Source: Curtobacterium sp. MCLR17_036
Lineage (GTDB): Bacteria > Actinomycetota > Actinomycetes > Actinomycetales > Microbacteriaceae
Length of the DNA: 64,000 bases
Reading direction: 5' to 3'
NCBI RefSeq assembly: GCF_003234445.2
Contig: NZ_CP126269.1
Location: forward strand, 2,666,001 to 2,730,000
A model generated the notes under the pieces. It was not told the origin of the DNA and did not search any database. It saw only the letters and a list, made by a program, of their open reading frames with translations. Both the position numbers and the translations under genes were made by a program. Positions within the stretch are counted from its first letter, which is position 1. Each line of letters opens with the position of its first letter. Shown piece after piece: positions 16,497 to 25,339 of this stretch.

Positions 16497-16977
16497 GAGT
16501 CAAGACGGCGACGGCATCGACCTCGAGACCTCGATCGGCTACCTGCTCAAGGAGGCCGCGAGCGCCCTCCGCGCGTCGATGGAGGCCGTGCTGCGGCCGC
16601 TCGGCATGACGATCACGCACTACTCGTGCCTCGAGCTGCTCGCGCAACGGCCCGGGCTGTCGAACTCCGAGCTCGCACGCGGCACCTTCGTCACCCGGCA
16701 GTCCATGAACGTGCTGCTGCAGGCCCTCGAACGCGACGGCTCCGTCACGCGAGCGTCGGAGCCGTCGGTCGGCAAGGCGCTGCCCACCGAGCTGACGGCG
16801 AGCGGGCGGCGGAGCCTGGCGCAGGCGAGCGCCGCCGTCCGGGGGGTCGAGCAGCGGATGCTCCGGGACCTCACCGAGGACCAGCGCGCCGACGCCCGCC
16901 GGGTCCTGCGTGCGATGGTCGGGTCGCTGCGCGGCGGCACCGCACCGAGCGCAGCCGAGCCGGGTCAGCCCTCGTAG
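16495..16977 (+). CDS. MarR family regulator of the VOC gene
   Basis: A 160-residue MarR protein: MGMTITHYSCLELLAQ-like dimer helices, then LSNSELARGTFVTRQSMNVLLQALERDG (helix-turn-helix, about residues 58-85), wing ITRASEP, C-terminal dimer helix. The chosen ATG at 16495 lies inside an operator and leaves almost no 5' leader, so the transcript is probably leaderless; an in-frame upstream ATG at 16408 would run through the operators and the VOC start. Ends 13 bp into the convergent kinase-like gene. Confidence 0.88.
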   Translation: MSQDGDGIDLETSIGYLLKEAASALRASMEAVLRPLGMTITHYSCLELLAQRPGLSNSELARGTFVTRQSMNVLLQALERDGSVTRASEPSVGKALPTELTASGRRSLAQASAAVRGVEQRMLRDLTEDQRADARRVLRAMVGSLRGGTAPSAAEPGQPS

Positions 16978-17534
16978 CGCACGGTCGCGCGGTCCCGCGG
17001 CGCGTACCGCTCCGCGAAGTCGCGCTCGTTCGGGACCCACACGTCCCGCCACAGGGCATCGTGTCGTCGGCCGAGCGCCCGGTCGCGGGCGAGCCCCCGG
17101 CGGACCGCCGTGTCGAGGTCGACGTCGCACCAGACCGTCACGTCCAGGTGCGGGAGGGCCTCGGGGTGGAACAGCCCGACGAGGTCGACGACGAGCACCT
17201 CGGCCCGTGGCAGCGGCTCCGCCGGACCGAGCGCGCGCACCGACCAGTCGAAGCGCCGGAACGTGCTCGCCCGTCCGGCTCGGTGCGGTGCGAGCACCGA
17301 GGACACCAGTCGCTGCCGGTCGACGCCGTCCCAGTCGGTCGACCGTCGGTGAGACCGCTCCGGGTCGAGGAAGTCGTCGCCCCGTACCCGGACCGCCCCG
17401 GGGAGCACCTGCTCGAGCCGGCGGGCCAGCGTGGACTTGCCCGATCCGCAGTACCCGGAGACACCGACCACGAGCGGGTGCTGCGCCGACGCGACACGGG
17501 ACCGCAGCAGGTCGGTGACGCCGTCGAGGTCCAT
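16965..17534 (-). CDS. P-loop uridine kinase-like protein
   Basis: A 189-residue nucleotide-binding protein with a Walker A motif GVSGYCGSGKSTLARRLE (about residues 24-41), the DDFLDPERSH substrate segment typical of uridine/phosphoribulokinase-like kinases, and VVDLVGLFHPEALPHLDVTVWCDVDLDTAVRRGLARDRALG with a lid. Related proteins phosphorylate nucleosides or sugars, but this is shorter than Udk and the substrate is unsure. Confidence 0.78.
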   Translation of the reverse strand: MDLDGVTDLLRSRVASAQHPLVVGVSGYCGSGKSTLARRLEQVLPGAVRVRGDDFLDPERSHRRSTDWDGVDRQRLVSSVLAPHRAGRASTFRRFDWSVRALGPAEPLPRAEVLVVDLVGLFHPEALPHLDVTVWCDVDLDTAVRRGLARDRALGRRHDALWRDVWVPNERDFAERYAPRDRATVRYEG

Positions 17535-17587
17535 CGGCCAAGCGTACGAGATCGGTGACCGGGCCCCGGTCTCCGTAGGCTGGGCGG

Positions 17588-18043
17588 GTGGACGTCGTAC
17601 TGCGCGCGAGCACCCCGGACGACCTCGAGTGGCTCGTCGAGCTCCGGGCCGTGGTGCTCCGCGACGACCTGACCCGGCTCGGGGTGTTCGACGAGACGCG
17701 CGTCCGGCAGCGCCTGCGCGACGCCTTCGAGCCGCGGCTGACCCGGATCGTCGTGGTCGACGGGCACGACGCGGGGTCCGTCACCGTGCGGGTCGAGGGC
17801 GACACCCGGTGGGTCGAGCACTTCTACCTCGCACCGGACGTCCAGGGCCGTGGGGCCGGGTCGTCGGTGCTCCGGGCGGTCCTCGACGAACCGCACGCCG
17901 GGCCGACACGGCTCAACGTGCTGACCGGCAGCCCTGCCCGACGCCTGTACGAGCGGCACGGGTTCGCACCCGACAGCGACGACGGCGTCGACGTCTTCAT
18001 GACCCTGCGCGGTGCCGGTCGAGCAGCGTCCGGAGCACGCTGA
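17588..18043 (+). CDS. GNAT family N-acetyltransferase
   Basis: A 151-residue acetyltransferase. Acetyl-CoA motif A is EHFYLAPDVQGRGAGSSVLRAVLDE (QGRGAG), and motif B is LNVLTGSPARRLYERHGFAP. The N-terminal domain LEWLVELRAVVLRDDL-TRLG resembles plain GNATs acting on amines. GTG at 17588 is the start. The end overlaps the TetR gene by 47 bp; the C-terminal RAASGAR tail may be read from that overlap. Confidence 0.82.
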   Translation: MDVVLRASTPDDLEWLVELRAVVLRDDLTRLGVFDETRVRQRLRDAFEPRLTRIVVVDGHDAGSVTVRVEGDTRWVEHFYLAPDVQGRGAGSSVLRAVLDEPHAGPTRLNVLTGSPARRLYERHGFAPDSDDGVDVFMTLRGAGRAASGAR

Positions 18044-18572
18044 GCTGCTCGTCGACGACGTCGGCCATTCGGCGCCCCTGCGGGCCGGTGAGCCAGGCCT
18101 CGAGCGCCAGGTGGAACAGCATCACCGCCGTCTCGGCGACCACGGCCGCCTCGGTCGGGTCGACACCTCGGTCGACGAACCCCTCGCGCACCGCGTCGGT
18201 CAGGTCGGCCCGCTTCCGCGCGTCACGCTCGCGCAGCGACGACTCGGCCAGCACCACTCGCCGCACCGCACCGACCTCGTCGTGCCGACCCTCGAACCGC
18301 TCGTCGGCGACCCGGCGCAGGCCGTGCACGACGATGTCGAGCGGGTCGAGCCCGGCCGGGGCAGCCTCGATGGCGTCGCGGGCGAGCACCGGGATCTCGT
18401 CGCCGGCGAAGACCACCTCGCGCTTGTCGGCGAAGTACCGGAAGAAGGTCCGTGTGGTCAGCCCGGCCCGCGCGGTGATCTGCGGCACCGTCGTGGCCTG
18501 GTAGCCCTGCTCGGTGAAGAGCTCGAACGCCGCCCGCTCGAGGCGCCCGCGGGCATCCGGAGTCCAACGCAT
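17997..18572 (-). CDS. TetR/AcrR family transcriptional regulator
   Basis: A 191-residue regulator. Helix-turn-helix RAAFELFTEQGYQATTVPQITARAGLTTRTFFRYFADKREVVF at residues 11-54 is classic TetR. The C-terminal ligand domain follows. The ATG at 18572 starts 15 bases before the first operator; a longer in-frame start at 18689 would run through both operators and was rejected. Divergent from the quinone reductase-like gene, which is its likely target. Confidence 0.9.
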   Translation of the reverse strand: MRWTPDARGRLERAAFELFTEQGYQATTVPQITARAGLTTRTFFRYFADKREVVFAGDEIPVLARDAIEAAPAGLDPLDIVVHGLRRVADERFEGRHDEVGAVRRVVLAESSLRERDARKRADLTDAVREGFVDRGVDPTEAAVVAETAVMLFHLALEAWLTGPQGRRMADVVDEQLSVLRTLLDRHRAGS

Positions 18573-18586
18573 GGGTCCACAGTAGT

Positions 18587-18635
18587 GATGACACGTCGTG
18601 TCGTGGTTGAATGGACGATGACACGTCGTGTCATC
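18587..18635. promoter_or_regulatory. Two TetR operators, GATGACACG-T-CGTGTCATC
   Basis: The perfect 19-bp palindrome is at 18617-18635; an imperfect copy with the same GATGACACGTCGTGTC half is at 18587-18605. Centres are 30 bp apart. They fall between the TetR start (18572) and the oxidoreductase start (18665), so would repress both. Confidence 0.85.
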
Positions 18636-18664
18636 ACTCGCAGCGAGCAAGGGAACCGGACACC

Positions 18665-19717
18665 ATGGCACCATCGGGCAACGCAGCACTCTGGACCTCG
18701 TCGAGCGGTCGGTTCACCGTCGGCCCCGCACCGGTCCCCCAGCCCGGCCCCGGCGAACTCGTCGTCCGCGCCGAGGCCGTCGCCGTCAACCCGGTCGACG
18801 CCGTCAGCGGGCTCCTCCGGCACGTGGTGTACCCGAAGCTGCGCTACCGGACGGTGATCGGGTCGGACGTCGCGGGCACGGTCCTCGCCGTGGGGCCGGG
18901 CGTCGAGCGCTTCCAGGTGGGCGACCGGGTCCTCGGGTACGCGGCCGGGCAGGAGCAGCACCGGAACAGCGCCGCCGAAGGCGCGTTCCAGCACCAGGTC
19001 CTGCTGCTCGAACGACTGACGACCGCGGTGCCGCAGGGCCTCGCGACCGAGCAGGCGGCGGTCCTCCCGCTCGCGGTGTCCACCGCAGCCGCGGGTCTGT
19101 TCGAGCCGGACCAGCTCGGCCTGCCGCTCCCGACGGCCGAACCGGTCGACCGAGGCCAGGTCGTCCTGGTGTGGGGAGCGTCGACGAGCGTCGGCGCCAA
19201 CGCCGTCCAGCTCGCCCGGGCCGCCGGGTACGCGGTGATCGGCACCGCCTCGCCCCGGAACCACGCGTTCGTCCGGTCGCTCGGTGCCGAGGCCGTGTTC
19301 GACTACCGCGACGACGGCGCCGCCCGCCGCATCCTCGAGGCCCTCGCCGATCGGCAGCTGGCCGGCACCCTCGCCTTCGGCCAGGGATCGCTGACCCGCA
19401 CGCTCCCGATCGTCCGGGCAGCCACCGGCTCCGGTCGACTCGCATCGGCGTACCCGACGCCGGTGACGACGATCCGTGCACGGCTCGAGCGTCGACACGG
19501 GGTGCACGTCACCGCGATCTGGGGCGGCCGCCCGACCGAGTCCGAGGTCGGCCCCGCGATCTTCCGCGACTTCCTGCCCGAGGCCCTGCGGAGCGGCGGT
19601 TACCAAGCGACCCCGACCGCCTCGGTCGTGGGGACGGGGCTGTCGGCGATCCCGGACGCGCTCGCCGAGCTCCGCGCCGGTGTCTCCGCACGGAAGCTCG
19701 TCGTCACGCTCCCCTGA
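18665..19717 (+). CDS. MDR family quinone oxidoreductase-like protein
   Basis: A 350-residue medium-chain dehydrogenase/reductase without zinc ligands. GroES-like domain: GELVVRAEAVAVNPVDAVSG, then IGSDVAGTVLAVGPGVERFQVGDRVLG. Rossmann domain: VVLVWGASTSVGANAVQLARAAGYAVIGTAS. Members reduce quinones or enones with NADPH. ATG at 18665 follows GGGAACCGG. Repressed by the divergent TetR protein, so likely a detoxification response; the inducer is unknown. Confidence 0.87.
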   Translation: MAPSGNAALWTSSSGRFTVGPAPVPQPGPGELVVRAEAVAVNPVDAVSGLLRHVVYPKLRYRTVIGSDVAGTVLAVGPGVERFQVGDRVLGYAAGQEQHRNSAAEGAFQHQVLLLERLTTAVPQGLATEQAAVLPLAVSTAAAGLFEPDQLGLPLPTAEPVDRGQVVLVWGASTSVGANAVQLARAAGYAVIGTASPRNHAFVRSLGAEAVFDYRDDGAARRILEALADRQLAGTLAFGQGSLTRTLPIVRAATGSGRLASAYPTPVTTIRARLERRHGVHVTAIWGGRPTESEVGPAIFRDFLPEALRSGGYQATPTASVVGTGLSAIPDALAELRAGVSARKLVVTLP

Positions 19718-19735
19718 CCCGGTACGGTCGACGAC

Positions 19736-20548
19736 GTGACCGATGACGACGACACCTTCACCGTCACGATGTCGGGCGGCGCCACGGCTCGTGGCGCCCT
19801 GCCGGACCCGAGCGCGATGTCGGTGCACCTCGACCCGCGGCTCGTCGGCGACACCGTCCGCGGCAAGGAGATGTTCGCGGGGGCGGTCGAGCAGCAGCAC
19901 GCGGCGCTGTCCGCCTACACGGCCGCACTCGACGCCGCCGACGGGGACGTGACCGCTCCGGCGGTGCAGGACGCGGCGACCGTGCTGCACGAGGCATTGC
20001 AGTTCCTGCCGATCGCGCACGCCGTGTACGCGGGCGTCGGCTTCCCCTCGGCGCGTTCGGACGGTGCAGCTCGGCACGCGGCGCCTCCGGCTCCGGCTCC
20101 GGCACGCGGCGAGCGCGGCCTCGGCGTGCACCCCGACGTGCTCACCGCGATCAACGGCGACACCAGCCAACGCTGGGAGCTCGCCGGAGAACAGGACCTC
20201 CCGCTCGCCGTCGAGATCGTGCTCGCGACCGACCCGGACCCGCAGGTCCGGTCCGCGTTCCTGTCCGGGTTGACCCGATCGCGCAGCGTCGTCCTGCTCA
20301 TGGAGGCGCGGGAGACCGACCCCGACGTCCTCTCGCAGCTCGCGGAGCAGGGCTACGCGAGCCCGGAGCGGAAGTACCCGCTCCGGCTCGCGAACCTCGT
20401 GCACCGCGAGCTCGAGGGCCTGTACGAGCTGCTCGGGCTGGACGACACCACCGTGGCGCGCGCGAAGGCCCGGTGGTTGCGAGCGCAGGAACACGACGAG
20501 CACGTCACGGTCGGCGACGCGCTCCGTGAGATCGGCGCGATCAACTGA
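19736..20548 (+). CDS. Protein of unknown function, Asp/Ala-rich with helical C terminus
   Basis: I do not recognise this family. The 270-residue product has a Thr/Asp-rich start, an Ala/Pro linker around 112-125 (AAPPAPAPARG), and a C-terminal half of helices (LAVEIVLATDPDPQVRSAFLSGLTRSRSVVLLMEARETDPDVLSQLAEQG) whose repeated helix pairs suggest HEAT- or ARM-like packing. No membrane segment or signal peptide. GTG at 19736 follows a 18-bp gap after the oxidoreductase, so it may be cotranscribed and share the TetR control. An ATG at 19743 is out of frame. Confidence 0.7.
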   Translation: MTDDDDTFTVTMSGGATARGALPDPSAMSVHLDPRLVGDTVRGKEMFAGAVEQQHAALSAYTAALDAADGDVTAPAVQDAATVLHEALQFLPIAHAVYAGVGFPSARSDGAARHAAPPAPAPARGERGLGVHPDVLTAINGDTSQRWELAGEQDLPLAVEIVLATDPDPQVRSAFLSGLTRSRSVVLLMEARETDPDVLSQLAEQGYASPERKYPLRLANLVHRELEGLYELLGLDDTTVARAKARWLRAQEHDEHVTVGDALREIGAIN

Positions 20549-21044
20549 GCAGCTCGACCCCCATCTGCACCCGACGCCCCAGCCGGTCGAGACCGAGGCG
20601 GGCCTCGACGTCCACGAGCGCCCGGTCGGCGTCCGTCGACGGTTCCTGTTCGACGAACCCGGCGGACGCGTAGAACGGCGCGTTCCACGGGACGTCGGCG
20701 AAGGTCCGCAGGGTCATCGTCCGGTACCCCTCCGCGCGGGCACGCTCCTTCGCCGCCTCGACGAGCGCCCGACCGTGCCCGCGCCGACCGTGCGCGGGGA
20801 GCACCGAGAGCTGTTCGAGGTGCGCCCACCCGGCCGTCGTGAGCACGTGGGCGAAGCCGACCACCCGTCCGTCGACCTCGGCGACCAGGACGAACCCCGG
20901 CTGCGCGGCACGCTCGACGCCGGAGGGCGCCGGGTCCCAGCGCTCGGGGTGCAGCAGGTCGACGAGCGCGCTGTCCGCCTCGTCCTCGATCGCGGCGAGG
21001 CCCTCGAGGTCCTCGGGGACGGCGGCACGCACGCGATCGATCAC
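20541..21044 (-). CDS. GNAT family N-acetyltransferase
   Basis: A 167-residue acetyltransferase: AAIEDEADSALVDLLHP start, GFVLVAEVDGRVVGFAHVL, motif A LEQLSVLPAHGRRGHGRALVEAAKERA, and motif B MTLRTFADVPWNAPFYASAGF. This version resembles GNATs acting on small amines or antibiotics. GTG at 21044 is the first start that opens the conserved VIDRVRAAVPEDL; the ATG of the longer frame lies outside. The 3' end overlaps the gene at 20548 by 8 bp. Confidence 0.83.
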   Translation of the reverse strand: MIDRVRAAVPEDLEGLAAIEDEADSALVDLLHPERWDPAPSGVERAAQPGFVLVAEVDGRVVGFAHVLTTAGWAHLEQLSVLPAHGRRGHGRALVEAAKERARAEGYRTMTLRTFADVPWNAPFYASAGFVEQEPSTDADRALVDVEARLGLDRLGRRVQMGVELLS

Positions 21045-21242
21045 GGGGCAAGCGTAGGGGCGGGGCCACGAGCACGACGTTCCTTCCCATGGCGTGTGAC
21101 GTGGGAAGCAGATCCGCGCATGGGAGGCCGGTTCGCCAGCCCTCCTCCGCGCGGAACAGCTCCCCATGCGCGGAACGACCCCCCGACGCGCGAAACAGCA
21201 CCCGACACCCGACACCCGGCACCCGGCAGCCGCGCGGCGGCG

Positions 21243-21710
21243 TCAGAGCGCGCGGGCGTACCAGCGGTCGGAGTACGGGTCGTCGGTGAAGGGCGCGACC
21301 CGCTCGAAGCCGAGTCGTTCGTAGAGTGCGCAGGCCTCGGCGAGCTCGGCCCGGGTGTCCAGGCGCAGCGTCGTGGTCCCCCGCGCCCGGCAGAGCTCCT
21401 CGACGTGGCGCAGCAGCGCCGAGCCGACGCCGCGGCCGCGGTGCTCCGGCAGGGTGAACACCTTCGTCAGCTCACCGGTGTCGCCGACGAAGCGCACCCC
21501 GGCGCAGGCCACCACCGATACCCCGTCGACGGCGACGAGGAAGACCCCGGTGTCGCCCTGCAGGTCGTCGGAGGGCTCGTCGAGCAGCGCCTGCTCGACC
21601 TCGGCCGACGTCGCCGGCCTCCCGTACCACCGCGACGCGACCTCGGTCAGGTACGCCCGCACGATCGACCGGGCCCGGACCGCGCCGGGGTGCTCCGTCT
21701 CGATGATCAC
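21243..21710 (-). CDS. GNAT family N-acetyltransferase
   Basis: A 155-residue acetyltransferase: motif A LTKVFTLPEHRGRGVGSALLRHVEELCRARG and motif B LRLDTRAELAEACALYERLGFERV. ATG at 21710. A 198-bp stretch to the next gene (21045-21242) has no gene but short GCGCGGAACAGC-like repeats near 21170-21200. Downstream of sufU (21711-21845) is only a fragment of the hairpin family (CGGACGGGAGGCACGG near 21772). Confidence 0.86.
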   Translation of the reverse strand: MIIETEHPGAVRARSIVRAYLTEVASRWYGRPATSAEVEQALLDEPSDDLQGDTGVFLVAVDGVSVVACAGVRFVGDTGELTKVFTLPEHRGRGVGSALLRHVEELCRARGTTTLRLDTRAELAEACALYERLGFERVAPFTDDPYSDRWYARAL

Positions 21711-21845
21711 CGCGGTCCCCGGTCCGGCACACGACCCGAGCGTTCCGCGGACCGGTCGGCCCCCGGCTGCGGACGGGAGGCACGGGTCGTGCCCGCACGC
21801 GAACTCACGTCCGCCACGTGGTCACGATCGCGAGCCGCGCCCGGC

Positions 21846-22295
21846 TCAGCGGGACGCGGTCGCCTCACGCGCGGCCGCCTCCGCAGCGACCCACGCGAGC
21901 ATGCCGCACTTCACCCGCATGACGAACTTCGAGACGCCGTGGAAGGCGACGAGGTCCTCGAGGACGTCCTCGTCGGGCTCCCCGACGCCGCGGGAGCGCA
22001 TCATCGTGCGGAACTCCTCGGTCAGCGCGAGGAACTCGGGGACGGTCCGGCCCACGGCCATGTCCGTCAGGACCGACGCCGAGGCCATCGAGATCGAGCA
22101 GCCGTCGCCCTGCCAGCCGAGCCCGGCGATGCGGTCCGTGCCGGACTCGAGCCGCAGGCTGACCGTGATCTCGTCGCCGCACGTCGGGTTCCTCTCGAAG
22201 TGCGAGGCGTCCGCGTCGGCGAGCTCGCCGTCGCCGTGCCGGGCCTTCGCGTGGTCGAGGATGACCTGCTGGTACAGGGAGTCGAGGGTGCTCAC
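21846..22295 (-). CDS. sufU: SufU-type iron-sulfur cluster assembly protein
   Basis: A 149-residue zinc-dependent sulfur acceptor that takes persulfide from SufS. Ligand segments are visible: NPTCGDEITVSLRL (Cys near residue 40), GDGCSISMASASVLTDM (Cys near 66) and VKCGMLAW (Cys near 130). These are the three cysteines of SufU. GTG start overlaps the sufS stop (GTGA), so it is coupled to its partner. The rest of the SUF operon (sufBCD) is not in this window. Confidence 0.93.
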   Translation of the reverse strand: MSTLDSLYQQVILDHAKARHGDGELADADASHFERNPTCGDEITVSLRLESGTDRIAGLGWQGDGCSISMASASVLTDMAVGRTVPEFLALTEEFRTMMRSRGVGEPDEDVLEDLVAFHGVSKFVMRVKCGMLAWVAAEAAAREATASR

Positions 22296-23593
22296 GCGGT
22301 CGCTCCGAAGTAGCCGCGGACCTCGCCGACGGCGGCGAGGAACCGGTCGACGTCGTGCTCGGTCGTGTACACGTAGGTGCTCGCGCGGCTCGTCGCCGTC
22401 AGGCCGAGGCGGCGGTGCAGGGGCTGCGCGCAGTGGTGCCCGGAACGGACGGCGATGCCCTGGGCGTCGAGGTACTGCGACACGTCGTGGGCGTGCACCC
22501 CGTCGACGTCGAACGACACGAGGCCGGAGCGGGGGACGCCTGCGGGCGGCCCGACGACGCGGATGCCGGGGACCGCGGCGAGGCCGTCGAGCATCCGACG
22601 GGCGAGGTGCTCCTCGTGGGCGCGGACCCGCTCCATGCCGATGCCCTGCAGGTACCGGACGGCCTCGGCGAGCGCGACGGCCTGCGACACCGGCTGCGTG
22701 CCGGCCTCGAAGCGCTCGGGAGCCGGCATGAACTCCGTGTGCTCCATCGTCACGGTGGTGATCATCGAGCCGCCGGTGCGGAACGGCGGCAGCGCGTTGA
22801 GGAGCTCGCTGCGCCCCCAGAGCACGCCGATGCCGTTCGGGCCGAGCATCTTGTGCCCGGAGAACGCGGCGAAGTCGACGCCGAGCTGCTGCACGTCGAG
22901 GGGTCGGTGCGGCGCGGACTGGCACGCGTCGAGCACGACGAGGGCGCCGCGGGCGTGCGCGAGCCCGACGACCTGCTCGACGGGGGCGACCATCCCCGTG
23001 ACGTTCGAGACGTGGGCGAACGCGACGACCCTCGTTCGGTCGGTGATGCGTGCGGCGGCGTCCTCGGCGGTCCAGGTGCCGTCGTCCGCGACCGGGATCC
23101 AGCGGAGCGTCGCGCCGGTCAGGGCGGCGAGCTCCTGCCAGGGCACGAGGTTGGCGTGGTGCTCGGCCTCGGTCACCAGGACCTCGTCGCCGACGCCGAG
23201 ACGGAAGCGGGCCGCGTCGACACCGCCGCGCCCGAGGCTGGCGGCAGCCAGGCCGTGGGCGACGAGGTTGAGGGCGTCCGTGGCGTTCGCGGTCCAGACG
23301 ACCTCGTTCGGACCGGCGGCACCGATGAACCCGGCGACGGTGGCGCGGGCTTCCTCGTAGGCGTCGGTGCTGAGCGCCGCGAGCGTGTGCGCGCCGCGGT
23401 GGACGGCGGCGTTGTCGTGTTCGAGGAACCGGCGCTCGGCGTCCAGGACCTGGTGCGGACGCTCGGCCGTCGCACCGGAGTCCAGGTACGCCAGGGGGTG
23501 CCCGTTCACGTCCTGCGCGAGGATCGGGAAGTCCTGCTTGATCGTCTCGACCTCGGCCTCGGTGAGCGGCTGGTTCGGCGCCACGACTGTCAC
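22292..23593 (-). CDS. sufS: SufS-type cysteine desulfurase
   Basis: A 433-residue PLP enzyme that moves sulfur from cysteine to SufU. Visible blocks: YLDSGATAERPHQVLDA, the VWTANATDALNLVAHGL cofactor loop, HHANLVPWQELA, the PLP lysine in FAAFSGHKMLGPNGIGVLWG, and VRSGHHCAQPLHRRLGL with the catalytic Cys. Group II desulfurase. The GTG at 23593 has GGAGGACGAG upstream; further in-frame ATGs (to 23755) lack this. First gene of the sufS-sufU pair. Confidence 0.94.
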   Translation of the reverse strand: MTVVAPNQPLTEAEVETIKQDFPILAQDVNGHPLAYLDSGATAERPHQVLDAERRFLEHDNAAVHRGAHTLAALSTDAYEEARATVAGFIGAAGPNEVVWTANATDALNLVAHGLAAASLGRGGVDAARFRLGVGDEVLVTEAEHHANLVPWQELAALTGATLRWIPVADDGTWTAEDAAARITDRTRVVAFAHVSNVTGMVAPVEQVVGLAHARGALVVLDACQSAPHRPLDVQQLGVDFAAFSGHKMLGPNGIGVLWGRSELLNALPPFRTGGSMITTVTMEHTEFMPAPERFEAGTQPVSQAVALAEAVRYLQGIGMERVRAHEEHLARRMLDGLAAVPGIRVVGPPAGVPRSGLVSFDVDGVHAHDVSQYLDAQGIAVRSGHHCAQPLHRRLGLTATSRASTYVYTTEHDVDRFLAAVGEVRGYFGATA

Positions 23594-23672
23594 GTCTCGT
23601 CCTCCTGGTGCTGCTGTCCGGAGCAACCCGTCCATGGTGGCCGTTGTTCCCGACCACGTCCAGTCGGCAGCA

Positions 23673-23707
23673 CGACGGCCCCGGACCGTCGTGGTCCGGG
23701 GCCGTCG
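23673..23707. terminator. Perfect 15-bp stem terminator
   Basis: CGACGGCCCCGGACC and its exact complement flank GTCGT. It lies 14 bases after the stop of the small gene at 23721 on the minus strand and ahead of sufS, so it ends the antitoxin-like transcript. Confidence 0.75.
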
Positions 23708-23720
23708 GATCGGGCGTCGG

Positions 23721-23933
23721 TTACTCGTTGCCGATCTTCTCGTCGGCGGCGTCACGGGCGCCGTCGATCTTGTCGTCGTACTTGCCGCCCGTCGCCTTCT
23801 TGACGGCGTCGGCGACCCCGCCGAGGATCTTATCGCTGACGTCCTCCGCCTTCTCGCTCTTCAGGGCGTCCTGGACCTTGCCGTCCTTCAGGAACTCCTG
23901 GGCCTTCTTGGTGATGTCGTCGAACCCCGCCAT
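23721..23933 (-). CDS. Small helical antitoxin-like protein (Rv0909/MT0933 type)
   Basis: A 70-residue charged helical protein: MAGFDDITKKAQEFLKDGKVQDALKSEKAEDVSDKILGGVADAVKK. The two-helix Lys/Glu/Asp-rich layout and ending ADEKIGNE match the MT0933-like antitoxin family, whose M. tuberculosis member pairs with a toxin. No toxin gene is adjacent, so it may instead be a general stress protein like CsbD proteins, which share this composition. ATG at 23933 follows GAGGAGCAG. Confidence 0.75.
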   Translation of the reverse strand: MAGFDDITKKAQEFLKDGKVQDALKSEKAEDVSDKILGGVADAVKKATGGKYDDKIDGARDAADEKIGNE

Positions 23934-24028
23934 CGGCTGCTCCTCGCTTCGGTGCGGAGCCGGACGCTCCGCCGTGCCGCCGATGCTAGGCCGGGGTGCA
24001 CCGGTGTGTACCGGGACGTTCGGGGTCT

Positions 24029-25312
24029 TCACACCATCTGGGCGCTGCGCCGGCGTGCCAGCACGTGCGCGACGGCGACCGCGCCGGACACCGCGAGCAG
24101 TGCCGGCACCAGGACGTCCACGCCCTGCTGGGTGAACTCGACGACCAGCACGAGCGCGGTGAAGGGTGCCCGCATCGTGGTGGCGAGGAACGCCGCGGCG
24201 CCGACGAACGCGAAGGCGGCAAGACCCGGGCCGTCGGCCGGCCAGAGCAGCAGCCACGCCCCGCCCAGTCCGCCGCCGATCGCGGACCCGACGGCGATCG
24301 AGGGCGTCAGGGTGCCGCCGACCGCTCCCGCGCCGATGGTGGCCGCGGTCGTCACCGTCCGCAGGACCCCGAGCAGCAGGAGCAGCAGGATCGGCGAGAG
24401 TCCGGCGAACAGCCGGTCGTCGAGGGACGTGTTCATGGCGACGAGTCCGAGCGCTCGACCGTTGCCGAGGATCTCGGGGAACGGCACCGCGACGAGCCCG
24501 ATCATCGCGAACACCACGGGGAGCACGACGAGCAGGCGCCAGCCCTTCGGCGCGAGGCCCTGCAGCCGGTTGGTGAGCTTGACGAAGCCCACGCCGGCGA
24601 ACCCGAGCACCGGTCCGACCACGACGGCCCAGACGAGCAGCGACGGCGACAGGTGCATCGCGGGCACGTCGTAGAGCACCTCGTCCGGGATCACCAGGCG
24701 GGCCGTGATCGCCGCGATCGCACTCGTCGCGAAGGCGGGCAGGGCCGTCGCCAGGCTGATCTCGCCGAGCAGCACCTCGACCGCGAAGAGCGCGCCGCCG
24801 AGGGGCACGTCGTAGACGGCGGCGAGACCCGCGGCCGCGCCGCAGGCGACGAGGATCCTCGTCTCCCGCGGGGTCAGCCCCGCGCGGCGGGTGACGACCT
24901 GGGCGAGCCACGCCCCGACCTCGCGCGGCGCGACCTCCTTGCCGATCGACGCGCCGAGCCCGACGGCCAGGATCTGGACGCCCGCGTTCGCCAGGGTCGC
25001 CAGGGCCGGCATCCGCTTGCCGTCGACGGCTGCGGTGACCGGCACGATCGTCCGACCCCAGCGGCGGAGCGCCCACCAGGCGACGCCGGTCAGCACGCCC
25101 GCGGCGGTGAGCGCCAGGAACCGGTTCAGGCCGGAGGGGGCGTCGGCGGCCTCGAGGTGCCCGCCGAAGCCGGAGCCGAACGCCACGAACTGGATGAGCT
25201 GCAGGGCGAGCCAGACCGCGATCCCGGCGACGCCGCCCGAGACACCGACCAGGGCGGTGATGACCGCGAGCTTGATCGCCCAGACAGGGGTCGCGAGACC
25301 GGAGTGCGGCAT
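24029..25312 (-). CDS. ClC family chloride channel/transporter
   Basis: A 427-residue membrane protein with about ten or more hydrophobic helices. The ClC selectivity segments are recognisable: GASIGKEVAPREVGAWL (GKEGPxV region with Val at the third position), GAAAGLAAVYDVPLGGALFAVEVLLGEI, and GAGAVGGTLTPSIAVGSAIGGGLGGAW. Members exchange chloride and protons or conduct chloride. The second-half Tyr of the filter is not obvious. ATG at 25312; a longer frame to 25402 runs through the 17-bp repeats. Confidence 0.88.
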   Translation of the reverse strand: MPHSGLATPVWAIKLAVITALVGVSGGVAGIAVWLALQLIQFVAFGSGFGGHLEAADAPSGLNRFLALTAAGVLTGVAWWALRRWGRTIVPVTAAVDGKRMPALATLANAGVQILAVGLGASIGKEVAPREVGAWLAQVVTRRAGLTPRETRILVACGAAAGLAAVYDVPLGGALFAVEVLLGEISLATALPAFATSAIAAITARLVIPDEVLYDVPAMHLSPSLLVWAVVVGPVLGFAGVGFVKLTNRLQGLAPKGWRLLVVLPVVFAMIGLVAVPFPEILGNGRALGLVAMNTSLDDRLFAGLSPILLLLLLGVLRTVTTAATIGAGAVGGTLTPSIAVGSAIGGGLGGAWLLLWPADGPGLAAFAFVGAAAFLATTMRAPFTALVLVVEFTQQGVDVLVPALLAVSGAVAVAHVLARRRSAQMV

Positions 25313-25339
25313 GACGACGAGCCTAGCGATCCCCACCGC

